32,594 nt of DNA, from assembly GCA_021783435.1 (NCBI GenBank), contig JAJXUC010000024.1, positions 1 through 32,594 of the forward strand, read 5' to 3'. This DNA is from Pseudomonadota bacterium. GTDB lineage: Bacteria > Pseudomonadota > Gammaproteobacteria > Burkholderiales > Burkholderiaceae. A program made the translations under genes and the position numbers. Below are positions 23,914 to 32,594 of this stretch, piece after piece (position 1 is the first letter of the stretch; every line of letters begins with the position of its first letter). The notes below the pieces were generated by a model. That model was given only the letters and a program-made list of their open reading frames with translations. It searched no databases and had not been told where the DNA came from.

Positions 23914-24906
23914 ATGCGATACGCCACCCTACGCCAATTCAAAGTGTTTGAGTCCATTGCCCGCCTGCGCAGCGTCACGCGCGCCGCCGAGGAACTGCAC
24001 CTGACCCAGCCCACGGTCTCGATCCAGCTCAAGCAACTGTCCGAGATCGTCGGCCTGCCGCTGCTGGAACAGGTGGGCAAAAAGCTGTACTTGACCGATG
24101 CCGGACAGGAGCTGTTGAAGGTCTGCCAGACCATGTTCGACAACCTGGACCGATTCGAGATGGTGGTGTCCGACTTCAAAGGGACCAAGGCCGGACGCCT
24201 GCGCCTGTCGGTCATCACCACCGCACAGTACTTCATTCCCCGCCTGCTCGGGCGTTTTTTCGAGCGCTACCCCGGCATCGAAGTCTCACTGGAGGTCACC
24301 AACCGCGGCAAGGTGCTGCAGCGTCTGAGCGACAACGCCGACGATCTGTACGTGCTGGGCCAGCCACCCGAGCATATGGATGTGCGCGCCGAGGCGTTTC
24401 TCGACAACCCGCTGGTGGTGGTTGCCCCGCACGAGCACCCGCTGGCACTGGAGCGCAACATCACCCTGCCGCGTTTGGCGCAAGAGTTTTTCCTCATTCG
24501 CGAGCCCGGTTCAGGCACAAGGCTCGCCGCGGAGAACCACTTCCGGGACCACGAGCTGGCGCTCAAGGTGCGCATGGAACTGGGCAGCAACGAAGCCATC
24601 AAGCTCGCGGTCGCGGGTGGTTTGGGACTTGCGGTGCTATCCGCTCACACTCTGGCGCTGGAGAAGAACAGCGACGAGCTCACGGTGCTGGACGTGCAGG
24701 GTTTTCCCATTCGCCGCCAGTGGTACGTGCTGCGCCCAGCCGACAAGCAACTCTCCGTGGTGGCGCAGACGTTCTTGGATTTCATGCTGAGCGAGAGCCA
24801 GGCCATGGCGCAAAGCTACCTGCCGCAGATTCCCGCCTTCATGCCGCCCGCGCCAAGCAGCCAGGCGAGGACGCCGTCAAAACCCAGACAGCGGCGTGCG
24901 TCCTAG
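23914..24906 (+). CDS. cbbR: LysR-type regulator CbbR
   Basis: 330 residues. N-terminal winged helix-turn-helix (YATLRQFKVFESIARLRSVTRAAEELHLTQPTVSIQLKQL region, residues 3-42) and a periplasmic-binding-like effector domain (about 90-300), where CbbR senses Calvin-cycle metabolites such as RuBP or phosphoenolpyruvate. It is divergent from cbbL across 174 bases with dyads, the classic arrangement. The start at 23914 fits the family; the ribosome binding site is weak. A Pro/Ser/Arg-rich tail of about 25 residues ends the protein. Confidence 0.95.
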   Translation: MRYATLRQFKVFESIARLRSVTRAAEELHLTQPTVSIQLKQLSEIVGLPLLEQVGKKLYLTDAGQELLKVCQTMFDNLDRFEMVVSDFKGTKAGRLRLSVITTAQYFIPRLLGRFFERYPGIEVSLEVTNRGKVLQRLSDNADDLYVLGQPPEHMDVRAEAFLDNPLVVVAPHEHPLALERNITLPRLAQEFFLIREPGSGTRLAAENHFRDHELALKVRMELGSNEAIKLAVAGGLGLAVLSAHTLALEKNSDELTVLDVQGFPIRRQWYVLRPADKQLSVVAQTFLDFMLSESQAMAQSYLPQIPAFMPPAPSSQARTPSKPRQRRAS

Positions 24907-24941
24907 GGCCGCGTGCAAAGCAAGCGGAGTCGTGCGCGGCT

Positions 24942-25610
24942 TCAGCCGGCCTGGCGCAAGCCGTCCAGGGCGTGGGCGTATTGCGTGATCACGTTGTGCG
25001 GCTCGCGCACATTGAAGCCGAGGTCGTGCAGCAGGCCGTCTTTCAGGCCGTAGACACAGGCATGCACCGTCAGGCGCTGGTGTCGTGCCCAGGCATCCTG
25101 CAGCACGGTGCTGCGGCAGATATTGTGGGCCTGCTCCAAGGCGTTGAGTTCGCACAGCCGGTCGTGCCGCGTCTGCGCGTCGGGCAGGCTGTCGAGCAAG
25201 GCCAGGTGGCGCTCCATCACATCGCCCACATGGCCCAGCCAGTTGTCAGCGAGCCCGACCCGGGTGTTGTCCAGCACGGCCTTGATCCCACCGCAGCCAT
25301 AGTGACCTACCACCAGGATGTGTTCGACCCTGAGCACATCGACAGCGAACTGCAGGGTGGACAGGGCGTTGAGATCGGAGTGCGGCACCACGTTCGCCAC
25401 ATTGCGGTGCACGAACACCTCGCCCGGCGCCAGGTCGATGACCTCGTTCGCAGGGACGCGCGAATCCGAACAGCCCACCCAGAAATACTTGGGCGCCTGC
25501 TGCTGTGCCAGCGACTGGAAAAAACCCGGTTTGCTGCTGTTGGTTCGATCCACCCAGCGCTGGTTATTGCTGAACAGCAGTGCGTAGTCGGGGTCTTGGG
25601 AGGATGGCAT
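24942..25610 (-). CDS. can: Beta-class carbonic anhydrase
   Basis: 222 residues. Interconverts CO2 and bicarbonate in the cytoplasm. Zinc ligands and dyad are visible: CSDSR (Cys47, Asp49, Arg51) and HYGCGG (His103, Cys106). It is convergent with cbbR (35 bases between stops) and so is physically joined to the RuBisCO block, where it can balance inorganic carbon species for CbbLS. No signal peptide. Similar to E. coli Can in layout. Confidence 0.96.
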   Translation of the reverse strand: MPSSQDPDYALLFSNNQRWVDRTNSSKPGFFQSLAQQQAPKYFWVGCSDSRVPANEVIDLAPGEVFVHRNVANVVPHSDLNALSTLQFAVDVLRVEHILVVGHYGCGGIKAVLDNTRVGLADNWLGHVGDVMERHLALLDSLPDAQTRHDRLCELNALEQAHNICRSTVLQDAWARHQRLTVHACVYGLKDGLLHDLGFNVREPHNVITQYAHALDGLRQAG

Positions 25611-25703
25611 GGTTTGAACTGGTGTGGTGGCACCGGCGCGTACTGCACCGGCAGCAACATCCTAGCCCAGGCCGACGCCCGCAAATTGCACCGGGTTTCA
25701 GCG

Positions 25704-26078
25704 CTACAGCGCCAGCCGCCCGGTCAGGGTCTGCCACCACATCACCCAGTCGCCCATCAAGCTGTAGACCGGTCGCTTGAATGAAGCCGGGCGGTTGTGC
25801 TCAAAAAAATAATGGCCGACCCAGGCGAAGGCATAGCCGCAAACCACGCCGGCTGGCAGCCACCAGGGATTGCCGGTGAACAGCAGGAGCAACAGGCAGA
25901 TCAGGGCCAGCGAGGAGCCGACGACATGCAGCCGCCGACAGACCCGGTTGCGGTGCTCGGCCAGGTAGAGCGGATAGAACTCGGCGAAGGTTTTGCACTG
26001 CGCCAGACGTGTCGGGTCGGGTGCGGTGATCGACGACGGCGCGGCGCGGGAGTCGTCGGCTTGGTGACGGGCACGCAT
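25704..26078 (-). CDS. DUF962/Mpo1-like membrane protein
   Basis: 124 residues with two membrane helices (about 52-68 and 72-90). FAEFYPLYLAEHRNRVCRRLHVVGS and FAWVGHYFFEHNRPASFKRPVYSLMGDWVMW are the conserved DUF962 segments, with the His and Glu residues that in yeast Mpo1 bind iron for alpha-oxidation of 2-hydroxy fatty acids. The bacterial role is not established. It lies 93 bases after the carbonic anhydrase start region on the same strand. Confidence 0.85.
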   Translation of the reverse strand: MRARHQADDSRAAPSSITAPDPTRLAQCKTFAEFYPLYLAEHRNRVCRRLHVVGSSLALICLLLLLFTGNPWWLPAGVVCGYAFAWVGHYFFEHNRPASFKRPVYSLMGDWVMWWQTLTGRLAL

Positions 26079-26160
26079 GACAAGCCACCTCCATCAGGAC
26101 TGCGGGCGGTTCGCCCACGACAAGCATAGACCGAAACAGCCGAATTGCCGGGCTGGGGCG

Positions 26161-27123
26161 TCATGCCGCGGCGCCAAGCCGCTGCCGTGCAACGCGGTAT
26201 TCCCGGCTGAGCTTGGCCACGAGTTCGGCTGCCGGCAAGACGCGGTCGATCACGCCGATGCCCTGGCCGCAGCCCCAGATGTCTTTCCACGCCTTCGCGC
26301 CGCCGATGGCGGAGGCGAAATCCATCTTGCTCGGATCGCCCTCCGGCAGGTGGTCCGGGTCCATGCCCGCGGCGACGACCGAACCGCGCAGGTAGTTGCC
26401 GTGGATGCCGGTGAACAGGTTGGAGTAGACGATGTCTTGGGCGCCGCTGCCCACGATCATCTGCTTGTAGCCGTCCACCGCGCGTGCCTCCTCGGTGGCG
26501 ATGAAGGCACTGCCGATGTAGGCCAGATCGGCACCCATGGCCTGCGCCGCAAGCACCGCATCTCCACTGGCGATGGCCCCCGAGAGCACGATGGGGCCGT
26601 CGAACCAGGTCCGCGTCTCCTGCACCAGGGCAAAAGGTGATTGCACGCCGGCATGCCCGCCCGCGCCGGTGGCCACGAGGATGAGCCCATCGGCCCCTTT
26701 CTCGATGGCCTTGTGCGCGAAAGCCTGGTTGATGACGTCGTGCAGCACGATGCCGCCCCAGGCATGCACACCCTGGTTCACCTCGGGCCGCGCACCCAGC
26801 GAGGTGATGACGATGGGGACACGGTACCTGGCGCAGGCCAACATGTCGTGCTCCAGCCGGTCGTTGCTGCGGTGGACGATCTGGTTCACCGCGAACGGTG
26901 CGGCGGGTTGATCTGGATGGGCCTTATCCCACGCCGCCAGCGCCTCGGTGATCTCGGCCAGCCATTCATCGAGTTGCGAGGCGGGTCGTGCGTTGAGTGC
27001 TGGAAAGCTGCCCACGATGCCGGCCGTGCACTGCGCAATCACCAACTTGGGGTTGGAGATGATGAACAGCGGCGAACCGATGACGGGCAAGCGCAGCGTG
27101 GATAAAACAGTGGGCAGCGCCAT
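26161..27123 (-). CDS. Nitronate monooxygenase family protein
   Basis: 320 residues, FMN-dependent TIM barrel. Seen: PVIGSPLFIISNPKLVIAQCTAGIVGSFPALNAR at the N-terminus (residues 13-46), GADGLILVATGAGGHAG with the catalytic histidine region, GAIASGDAVLAAQAMGADLAYIGSAF (phosphate site) and NYLRGSVVAAGMDP. It oxidises alkyl nitronates such as propionate 3-nitronate, a class of toxins; some members act on acyl chains. It begins 2 bases after the acyl-CoA dehydrogenase stop, so it belongs to the same operon. Confidence 0.9.
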   Translation of the reverse strand: MALPTVLSTLRLPVIGSPLFIISNPKLVIAQCTAGIVGSFPALNARPASQLDEWLAEITEALAAWDKAHPDQPAAPFAVNQIVHRSNDRLEHDMLACARYRVPIVITSLGARPEVNQGVHAWGGIVLHDVINQAFAHKAIEKGADGLILVATGAGGHAGVQSPFALVQETRTWFDGPIVLSGAIASGDAVLAAQAMGADLAYIGSAFIATEEARAVDGYKQMIVGSGAQDIVYSNLFTGIHGNYLRGSVVAAGMDPDHLPEGDPSKMDFASAIGGAKAWKDIWGCGQGIGVIDRVLPAAELVAKLSREYRVARQRLGAAA

Positions 27124-27125
27124 GG

Positions 27126-28910
27126 TCAGAACGCCTCCACAGGCAAGGCCATCACGCTGTGCGCGCCCTGCAGCACGGCGTCATGCCATGCACCGCAGCG
27201 GGGCAGGATGTGGGCGCAATAGAAGGCTGCCGTGCTGCGCTTGGCCTGGGCAAAAGCGACCTCCTCTGCGGGCAGATCGGCCGTGGCCAGCCAGGCTTGC
27301 GCCAGTTGCCAGCCGGCCATCAGCGTGCCGGCCAGCATCAGGTACGGCACGCTACCCGCGTAGGCGGCGTTGGGATCGGACTTGCCGTTGGCGGCGATGA
27401 ACTGCACAACCCGCTCGTAGGCGGCGCGAGCGGCGGCGAGCTGCACGGCCATGGCGCTGGCCTGGGGGTCGCCCGTGGCCTTGAGTGCTTCTTCGGTCTG
27501 CCCCACGCGGCGGGCAAAGTTCAGCGCCAAGGCGCCGGCATCGCGCACGGTTTTGCGACCCACCAGGTCGTTGGCCTGAATCGCCGTGGTGCCTTCGTAA
27601 ATGGTGAGGATGCGCGCATCGCGGTAGAACTGGGCCGCACCGGTCTCCTCGATGAAGCCCATGCCACCGTGCACCTGCACTCCGAGGCTGACCACCTCGA
27701 TGCCCATTTCGGTGGAGAAGCCCTTGACCAGCGGGACGAGAAATTCATACGCGGCCTCGTGCGCGGCGCGTTGGTGCGCGTCGGCATGGGCGCGGCCTAC
27801 GTCATGCAGGCCGGCCGCCACCAGGGCCAGCGCGCGTGCGCCTTCGGTGAGGGCGCGCATGGTCATGAGCATGCGGCGCACGTCCGGGTGATGGATGATG
27901 GCCACGGACTGCGCCGCACTGCCATCCACCGGGCGCGACTGCACGCGATCTTTCGCATAAGCGGCCGCCTTTTGATAGGCGACCTCCGCCACCGCGATGC
28001 CCTGCAGGCCCACGGCGTAGCGCGCAGCGTTCATCATGATGAACATGTATTCCAGGCCGCGATTGGCCTCGCCGATCAACTCTCCCAACGCCCCCTCGCC
28101 CACCGCGCCCTTGCCGTCGCCGAACACCAGCACGGCGGTCGGACTGGCCTTGATGCCGAGCTTGTGTTCGATGGAGGCGCACCACACATCGTTGCGCCGT
28201 CCGTCGGCCAGAACCTTGGGCACGATGAACAACGAAATGCCCTTGACCCCGGCTGGGGCGTCCGGCAGGCGGGCCAGCACCAGATGGACGATGTTCTCGG
28301 CCATGTCGTGCTCGCCATAGGTGATGTAGATTTTTTGGCCGAAAACGCGGTAGCTGCCGTCCACCTGGGGTTCGGCCCGGGTGCGCACCAGCGCAAGATC
28401 GGAACCCGCCTGCGGCTCGGTCAGGTTCATGGTGCCGGTCCACTCGCCGGAAATCAGCTTCGGGATGTAACGCTGTTTCTGATCATCCGAACCCGCGGTG
28501 AGCAGGGCCTCGATGGCGCCATCGGACAACAGCGGGCAGAGCGCGAAGCTCAGATTGGCGCTGTTGAGCATTTCGGTGCAGGCCGCGGAAATGCACTTGG
28601 GCAGGCCCTGGCCGCTGAACTCCACCGGATGCTGCAAGCCCTGCCAGCCACCCTCGGCGAACTGCTTGAACGCCTGCTGGAAGCCCGGCGTGGTGGTCAC
28701 CACCCCGTCCTTCCACATGCTGGGCTGCAGGTCACCGGCGCGGTTGAGCGGCGCGACCACGTCCTGGTTGAACCTGGCGCACTCCTCCAGCACGGCCCGG
28801 GCGGTATCGGGCGTGGCGTCCTCGAAGCCGGACAGTTTGGCAATGGAATCGAGGCCTGCGAGATGCTCGAGATCGAACATCATGTCGCGGACCGGGGCGA
28901 TGTAGCTCAT
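27126..28910 (-). CDS. Acyl-CoA dehydrogenase, long C-terminal type
   Basis: 594 residues from ATG 28910, where homology begins (MSYIAPVRDMMFDLEHLAG). The frame stays open further upstream but that part overlaps etfA and is not conserved sequence. FAD-dependent alpha,beta-desaturation of acyl-CoA: NLTEPQAGSDLALVRT, KIYITYGEHDMAENIVHLVLAR, IEHKLGIKASPTAVLVFGD, IQGIAVAEVAYQKA-like helices and IYEGTTAIQANDLVGRK with the catalytic Glu. The extra C-terminal domain is that of the DmdC/FadE-like large family. Electrons go to the EtfAB encoded just upstream. Confidence 0.92.
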   Translation of the reverse strand: MSYIAPVRDMMFDLEHLAGLDSIAKLSGFEDATPDTARAVLEECARFNQDVVAPLNRAGDLQPSMWKDGVVTTTPGFQQAFKQFAEGGWQGLQHPVEFSGQGLPKCISAACTEMLNSANLSFALCPLLSDGAIEALLTAGSDDQKQRYIPKLISGEWTGTMNLTEPQAGSDLALVRTRAEPQVDGSYRVFGQKIYITYGEHDMAENIVHLVLARLPDAPAGVKGISLFIVPKVLADGRRNDVWCASIEHKLGIKASPTAVLVFGDGKGAVGEGALGELIGEANRGLEYMFIMMNAARYAVGLQGIAVAEVAYQKAAAYAKDRVQSRPVDGSAAQSVAIIHHPDVRRMLMTMRALTEGARALALVAAGLHDVGRAHADAHQRAAHEAAYEFLVPLVKGFSTEMGIEVVSLGVQVHGGMGFIEETGAAQFYRDARILTIYEGTTAIQANDLVGRKTVRDAGALALNFARRVGQTEEALKATGDPQASAMAVQLAAARAAYERVVQFIAANGKSDPNAAYAGSVPYLMLAGTLMAGWQLAQAWLATADLPAEEVAFAQAKRSTAAFYCAHILPRCGAWHDAVLQGAHSVMALPVEAF

Positions 28911-28986
28911 GCGAGTCTCCGGCTTGGGGCTTGTTGCGGATGGGCCGTCGACGCGGCCTGTGCAGTTTGTGAACGCGCTCGATGCG

Positions 28987-29919
28987 TCAGAGTTGTTGCA
29001 CCATTGCCGGCACGGCGGTGAACAGATCGGCCACCAGGCCATAGTCGGCCACACCGAAAATCGGCGCTTCTTCGTCCTTGTTGATGGCGACGATGACCTT
29101 GCTGTCCTTCATCCCGGCGAGGTGCTGGATGGCGCCGGATATGCCGACCGCGACATAGAGCTGGGGCGCCACGATCTTGCCGGTCTGCCCCACCTGCCAG
29201 TCGTTCGGCGCGTAGCCCGCGTCCACCGCGGCGCGGCTGGCTCCCATGGCGGCGCCGAGTTTGTCGGCCAGCGGGGTCATCACCGCCTCGAAGTTTTCCT
29301 TGCTGCCCAGGCCGCGTCCGCCGGAGACGATGATCTTCGCGGCGGTGAGTTCGGGCCGCTCGCTCTTGGTGGTTTCGCGCCCGACCAGGCTGGACAGGCC
29401 GGTGTCGGCCACCGCGGCAATGCTGTCGACCGCGGCGCTGCCGCCGGTGGCGGCGACCGGGTCGAAGCCCGTGGTGCGCACGGTGATGACCAGCGTCTTG
29501 TCGGCGCTTTGCACCGTGGCGATGGCATTGCCGGCGTAGATCGGGCGGTCGAAGGTATCGGGGCCGAGCACATGGATGATGTCGGACACTTGCGCCACAT
29601 CGAGCAGGGCGGCCACGCGCGGGGCGACGTTCTTGCCGAAAGCCGTGGCGGGGGCGAGGATGTGGCGGTAGGCGGGCGCGAGTGCCAGCACCTGCGCCGC
29701 GGCGTTCTCGCCCAGACCGGCACCGAGGTGCGGCGCATCGGCACAGATCACCTTGGCCACGCCGGCGGCTTGTGCGGCGGCCTGCGCCACCGCGGTGCAG
29801 CCTTCGCCCGCGACGAGCACATGCACCTGCGGGTCACACAGCAGCGCCGCGGCGATGGTGTTGAGGGTGGAGGGTTTGAGGGCGTGGTTATCGTGTTCGG
29901 CGATGACGAGTGCGGTCAT
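28987..29919 (-). CDS. etfA: Electron transfer flavoprotein alpha subunit
   Basis: 310 residues. Carries FAD between acyl-CoA dehydrogenase and ETF-ubiquinone oxidoreductase. Seen: the N-terminal AMP-like domain, then the FAD domain with [43 protein letters not shown] (residues 220-250) and [29 protein letters not shown]. It lies between etfB (108 bases upstream) and the acyl-CoA dehydrogenase (76 bases downstream). The etfB-etfA gap is longer than usual and G/T-rich on the plus strand. Confidence 0.97.
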   Translation of the reverse strand: MTALVIAEHDNHALKPSTLNTIAAALLCDPQVHVLVAGEGCTAVAQAAAQAAGVAKVICADAPHLGAGLGENAAAQVLALAPAYRHILAPATAFGKNVAPRVAALLDVAQVSDIIHVLGPDTFDRPIYAGNAIATVQSADKTLVITVRTTGFDPVAATGGSAAVDSIAAVADTGLSSLVGRETTKSERPELTAAKIIVSGGRGLGSKENFEAVMTPLADKLGAAMGASRAAVDAGYAPNDWQVGQTGKIVAPQLYVAVGISGAIQHLAGMKDSKVIVAINKDEEAPIFGVADYGLVADLFTAVPAMVQQL

Positions 29920-30027
29920 GGAAAATTCTCGATGGGATGGCGGGCCGGTGGATGGTGTACCCGTGGGTTGCGTGCCTTGGGTTGTGTGGCGTGGCTTGCG
30001 TGCCGCAGGGCGGGCCCAAAGGGCTGA

Positions 30028-30777
30028 TCAGATGACCTTGGCTTCGGTCTTCAGGCGGGAGACCAACGTGGCCACGTCGGGCACTTTCACGCCGGCACCG
30101 CGTTTGGGTGGCTCCGCCACCTTCAGCGTCTTCAGACGTGGTGCCACGTCCACGCCCAGGTCGCCCGGCTTGAGGATGTCGACCTGCTTTTTCTTCGCCT
30201 TCATGATGTTGGGCAGGGTGACGTAGCGTGGCTCGTTCAGGCGCAGATCGGTGGTGATGACGGCGGGCAGCTTCACCGCAAGGGTCTCCAGACCGCCGTC
30301 GACCTCGCGCGTGACGTTCGCCCCGGTCGCGCCCAGTTCCACCTTGGAGGCGAAGGTGGCCTGCGACCAGCCCAGCAAGGCGGCGAGCATCTGCCCGGTC
30401 TGGTTGCTGTCGTCGTCGATGGCCTGCTTGCCGAGGATGACGAGTTGGGCGCCCTCCCGGATCGCGACGGCTTTGAGCAGCTTGGCCACGGCCAGCGGCT
30501 GCAGTTCGGTGTCGGTCTCCACCAGCACGCCACGGTCGGCACCGATGGCCATGGCCGTGCGCAGGGTTTCGCCGCAGGCGGCAAGGCCGCAACTCACGGC
30601 AATGATGTCGCTGGCCAGGCCCTTCTCCTTCAGGCGCACCGCCTCTTCCACGGCAATCTCGTCGAAGGGGTTCATGCTCATCTTCACGCCTGCGGTGTCG
30701 ATGCCGCTGCCGTCCGTTTTGACCCGCACCTTGACGTTGTAATCAACCACGCGCTTGACCGCGACCAGCACTTTCAT
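30028..30777 (-). CDS. etfB: Electron transfer flavoprotein beta subunit
   Basis: 249 residues. Pairs with EtfA and binds AMP. Seen: [39 protein letters not shown], the AMP and recognition-loop region [43 protein letters not shown] (residues 190-212). First gene of the etfB-etfA-acyl-CoA dehydrogenase-nitronate monooxygenase run. Confidence 0.97.
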   Translation of the reverse strand: MKVLVAVKRVVDYNVKVRVKTDGSGIDTAGVKMSMNPFDEIAVEEAVRLKEKGLASDIIAVSCGLAACGETLRTAMAIGADRGVLVETDTELQPLAVAKLLKAVAIREGAQLVILGKQAIDDDSNQTGQMLAALLGWSQATFASKVELGATGANVTREVDGGLETLAVKLPAVITTDLRLNEPRYVTLPNIMKAKKKQVDILKPGDLGVDVAPRLKTLKVAEPPKRGAGVKVPDVATLVSRLKTEAKVI

Positions 30778-30812
30778 TCAAGACTCCCGAGGAATGGAAA
30801 CAACGGTCTGCG

Positions 30813-30889
30813 AGTATAGGCAGCACCACTCTGAGCCCAGCGGGCACAAGGTCAATCACCCCAAAAAATCGAACGACCGTTCTTTTTTT
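30813..30889 (-). promoter_or_regulatory. etfB upstream region: TetR-like dyad or weak terminator
   Basis: GAACGACCGTTC at 30871-30882 is a 5+5 dyad flanked by A6 (30863-30868) and T7 (30883-30889). On the minus strand a -10-like TATACT is at 30818-30813, 36 bases before etfB. The dyad resembles operators of TetR-type fatty-acid regulators of betaproteobacteria (FadP type, from memory). The A-run/hairpin/T-run could instead be a weak bidirectional terminator for the mscS gene that ends at 30915. Confidence 0.5.
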
Positions 30890-30914
30890 AGTGTATCGGC
30901 CTGCGAAGGCCGAA

Positions 30915-32246
30915 TCAAGCCCCTTGCGCTGGCGGCATGGGGTTGTTCTCCGGAGGCGAAGACTCACCCGGCACGGCGGCCAGGGGGTGCACCGGCTTTT
31001 GTCCCGGGCCCCAATGCAGCACCCGCTGCGGGAACGGAAGCTCGACATGGGCAGCTCTGAGCGCGCGCCAGACGGCCAGGTTCACGGCGCCACGAATATT
31101 GAGGGTGCCGTTCTCGGGGTCGGCGATCCAGTAGCCGATGGTGATCTCCAGCCCGTCGCTGCCGAAGTTGCTGAGCACGGCGTTGGGAGCTGGATCGTGC
31201 AGCACGCGTGCGACCGAGATGGCCGTCTGGCGAATGAGCGGAAGCACGACGTCCAGGTCGCTGGCATAGCCCACCGAGACGGTGGTGGACATCCAGACGT
31301 TGGGGTCGGTATACGACAGATTTTCGATGCGGTTGGAGATCAGCATTTCGTTGGGCACGATGGACTCGGTGCCGCCGCTGCTGCGCACCACGGTGTAGCG
31401 GGTCTTGATGTCCAGAATCTTGCCCTGGAAGGTGTCCAGGCGCACGTTATCGCCCACCCGCAGGCTGCGCTCGAGCAGGATGACGAAGCCCGAAACGTAG
31501 TTGGCCGCGATGCGCTGCAAGCCCAGCCCCAGGCCCACACCCAAGGCGCCGCCGAACACGCCCAGCACGGTGAGGTCGATGCCCACCATCTGCAGCGCCA
31601 CCAGCAGGGCGACGGTGAAGATGCCGGCGCGAATCAGGCGCGACAACACCAGACGCAGATTGATTTCCAGCGGCGACGCCAGCAACCGGCTTTCCAGCAG
31701 CGACGACACCCACAAGGCCAGGACCAGCGTGATGGCGATGGAGGCGATGCCGCGCACCAATGTCCAGCCGGTGAGCCGCTGGTTGCCGAGGTGGAAGGAG
31801 AACGCGTCGAGCGCCTCGATGATTTCCGGCAGCGCCCCGCTCAGATAGAGGAACAAGCCCAGCCAGGCCAGCCAGCTCAGGCCGCGCACCAGGAAACGGA
31901 TGGGTTCGCTGCCCGGAAACGCGCGTTGCGAAGCCCGGGTCGCAAGCCGGACCAGCAGCCACACCGCCAGCACCGGCAACGCCAGCTTGAGCAAGGGCGC
32001 GTTGCGCAGCATGGGCGTGGCATGGCGCGCAAACTGCAGCGACAGCAGCGCGACGATCGGCATGCCCACGCTGTCGCCCAGGGCCGCGCGCAGCGCATCC
32101 TTCCAGGTGGCGGCCTCCAACAGGCGGCGCTCCAGCCACATGCCTGCGACCAGCCCCAGCAGCAAGGCACCCGCAATCAGCAGCAGCTGCCAGCGCAGTT
32201 GCGCCCAGGGATGGTGGAGGACGGCGAGAAGCAGGGGGGATTCCAT
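30915..32246 (-). CDS. MscS-family mechanosensitive channel
   Basis: 443 residues. Several N-terminal membrane helices (about 15-38, 60-75, 85-105, 120-140, 165-185) precede the MscS core (about 195-385): the pore helix GVGLGLGLQRIAANYVSGF, then the beta domain LERSLRVGDNVRLDTFQGKILDIKTRYTVVR (residues 255-285) and the SIVPNEMLISNRIENLSYTD motif. It should open on membrane stretch to release solutes. The short hydrophilic tail is proline-rich. Confidence 0.92.
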   Translation of the reverse strand: MESPLLLAVLHHPWAQLRWQLLLIAGALLLGLVAGMWLERRLLEAATWKDALRAALGDSVGMPIVALLSLQFARHATPMLRNAPLLKLALPVLAVWLLVRLATRASQRAFPGSEPIRFLVRGLSWLAWLGLFLYLSGALPEIIEALDAFSFHLGNQRLTGWTLVRGIASIAITLVLALWVSSLLESRLLASPLEINLRLVLSRLIRAGIFTVALLVALQMVGIDLTVLGVFGGALGVGLGLGLQRIAANYVSGFVILLERSLRVGDNVRLDTFQGKILDIKTRYTVVRSSGGTESIVPNEMLISNRIENLSYTDPNVWMSTTVSVGYASDLDVVLPLIRQTAISVARVLHDPAPNAVLSNFGSDGLEITIGYWIADPENGTLNIRGAVNLAVWRALRAAHVELPFPQRVLHWGPGQKPVHPLAAVPGESSPPENNPMPPAQGA

Positions 32247-32367
32247 GGATGCGAGCGGCCAGACTAAAACCGCATGCTATCGGCAGCAAGCGGGCAGCAA
32301 GCGCCGAACGTACGCCGCTTGCGCGTCGGCACGGCAGCAACGCCGGCTGGCACATCCCCAAGGGTTT

Positions 32368-32594
32368 TCAATGCCCGGCGCGCCACGCCGGTGCGCGTTT
32401 GTCGATGAAGGCCTGCACGCCCTCCAGCGCCTCTTCGGTCATGAAGTTGCACGTCATGGTCTGGCCCGCCAGTTGGTAGGCGCCGGCAATGCCCATTTCG
32501 ATCTGGCGATAAAACTGCGCCTTGCCCATGGCGATAGCCGAAGCCGGCTTCGCCAGAATGCTCGCCACCAGCGTCTCCACCTCGGCCTCCAGCG
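32368..32594 (-). CDS. Enoyl-CoA hydratase/isomerase family, C-terminal part
   Basis: The frame is open through the window end, so only the last 75 residues are seen (from LEAEVETLVASIL to RAPAWRAGH); no true start is present. The helical sequence KAQFYRQIEMGIAGAYQLA followed by NFMTEEALEGVQAFIDKRAP is the typical crotonase-family C-terminus. It would hydrate enoyl-CoA in beta-oxidation, which suits the neighbouring acyl-CoA dehydrogenase and Etf genes. It lies 121 bases before the mscS start on the same strand. Confidence 0.88.
   Translation of the reverse strand, partial: LEAEVETLVASILAKPASAIAMGKAQFYRQIEMGIAGAYQLAGQTMTCNFMTEEALEGVQAFIDKRAPAWRAGH

Noticed and set aside
27159..29021. 620-codon plus-strand frame opposite the acyl-CoA dehydrogenase
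   Set aside because: Same reason: antisense composition artefact with no recognisable domain.
29920..30027. G/T-rich, loosely repetitive spacer between etfB and etfA
   Set aside because: The repeats (GGGTTGCGTG-like) are imperfect and short; no clear structure, promoter or gene.

Overview
The window reads as a GC-rich chromosomal segment of a betaproteobacterial (Burkholderiales) chemolithoautotroph, most like Thiomonas. The pointers are a non-carboxysomal form I RuBisCO operon (cbbLS-cbbQO with divergent cbbR and a nearby beta-carbonic anhydrase), polyhydroxyalkanoate (PHA) genes of the betaproteobacterial type, and wrbA-DUF2069 and etfBA-acyl-CoA dehydrogenase gene orders common in Burkholderiales. 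The genus is inferred from gene content, not proven. No tRNA, rRNA, insertion sequence, phage gene or CRISPR array was seen.

Layout. (1) 1-2144: the 3' part of an ATP-grasp-like gene and a convergent UDP-glucose dehydrogenase whose ends overlap. (2) 2317-12151: an island of two converging transcription units, each behind an FNR/ANR-type box placed as in a class II promoter. The plus-strand unit runs from a decayed phaC through a MaoC-phosphotransacetylase fusion, acetate kinase, an MgtC/DUF4010 membrane protein, a P3A-type proton-pump ATPase and a PhaC-like alpha/beta hydrolase, with very small gaps between the five intact genes. The minus-strand unit is phaP-phaB. (3) 12308-18002: housekeeping genes: an RCK-type potassium channel, a GlcD-type FAD oxidase, DUF2069, WrbA, YihY (whose 3' end was altered by a 26-bp tandem duplication) and a conserved hypothetical gene. 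(4) 18096-25610: the CO2-fixation block, cbbL-cbbS-cbbQ-cbbO plus a small unknown gene, all minus strand, with hairpins and an intrinsic terminator between cistrons; cbbR is divergent and a beta-carbonic anhydrase is convergent with cbbR. (5) 25704-32594: a DUF962 protein, then nitronate monooxygenase, acyl-CoA dehydrogenase, EtfA and EtfB (transcribed etfB first), an MscS-type channel and the C-terminus of an enoyl-CoA hydratase.

How it fits together. The most interesting part is the FNR-box island. In low oxygen, acetyl-CoA or butyryl-CoA-type esters could be converted to acyl phosphate and ATP (Pta-Ack) while a P3A ATPase spends ATP to export protons; the convergent phaP-phaB unit would draw surplus acetyl units and reductant into PHA. 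This resembles, from memory, the low-oxygen-activated (lxa) locus of Burkholderia cenocepacia, but in a RuBisCO-bearing autotroph and with the PHA synthase gene reduced to a remnant behind the promoter. The RuBisCO block is of the IAq type, with its CbbQO activase probably expressed at a different level from cbbLS because of the terminator between them.
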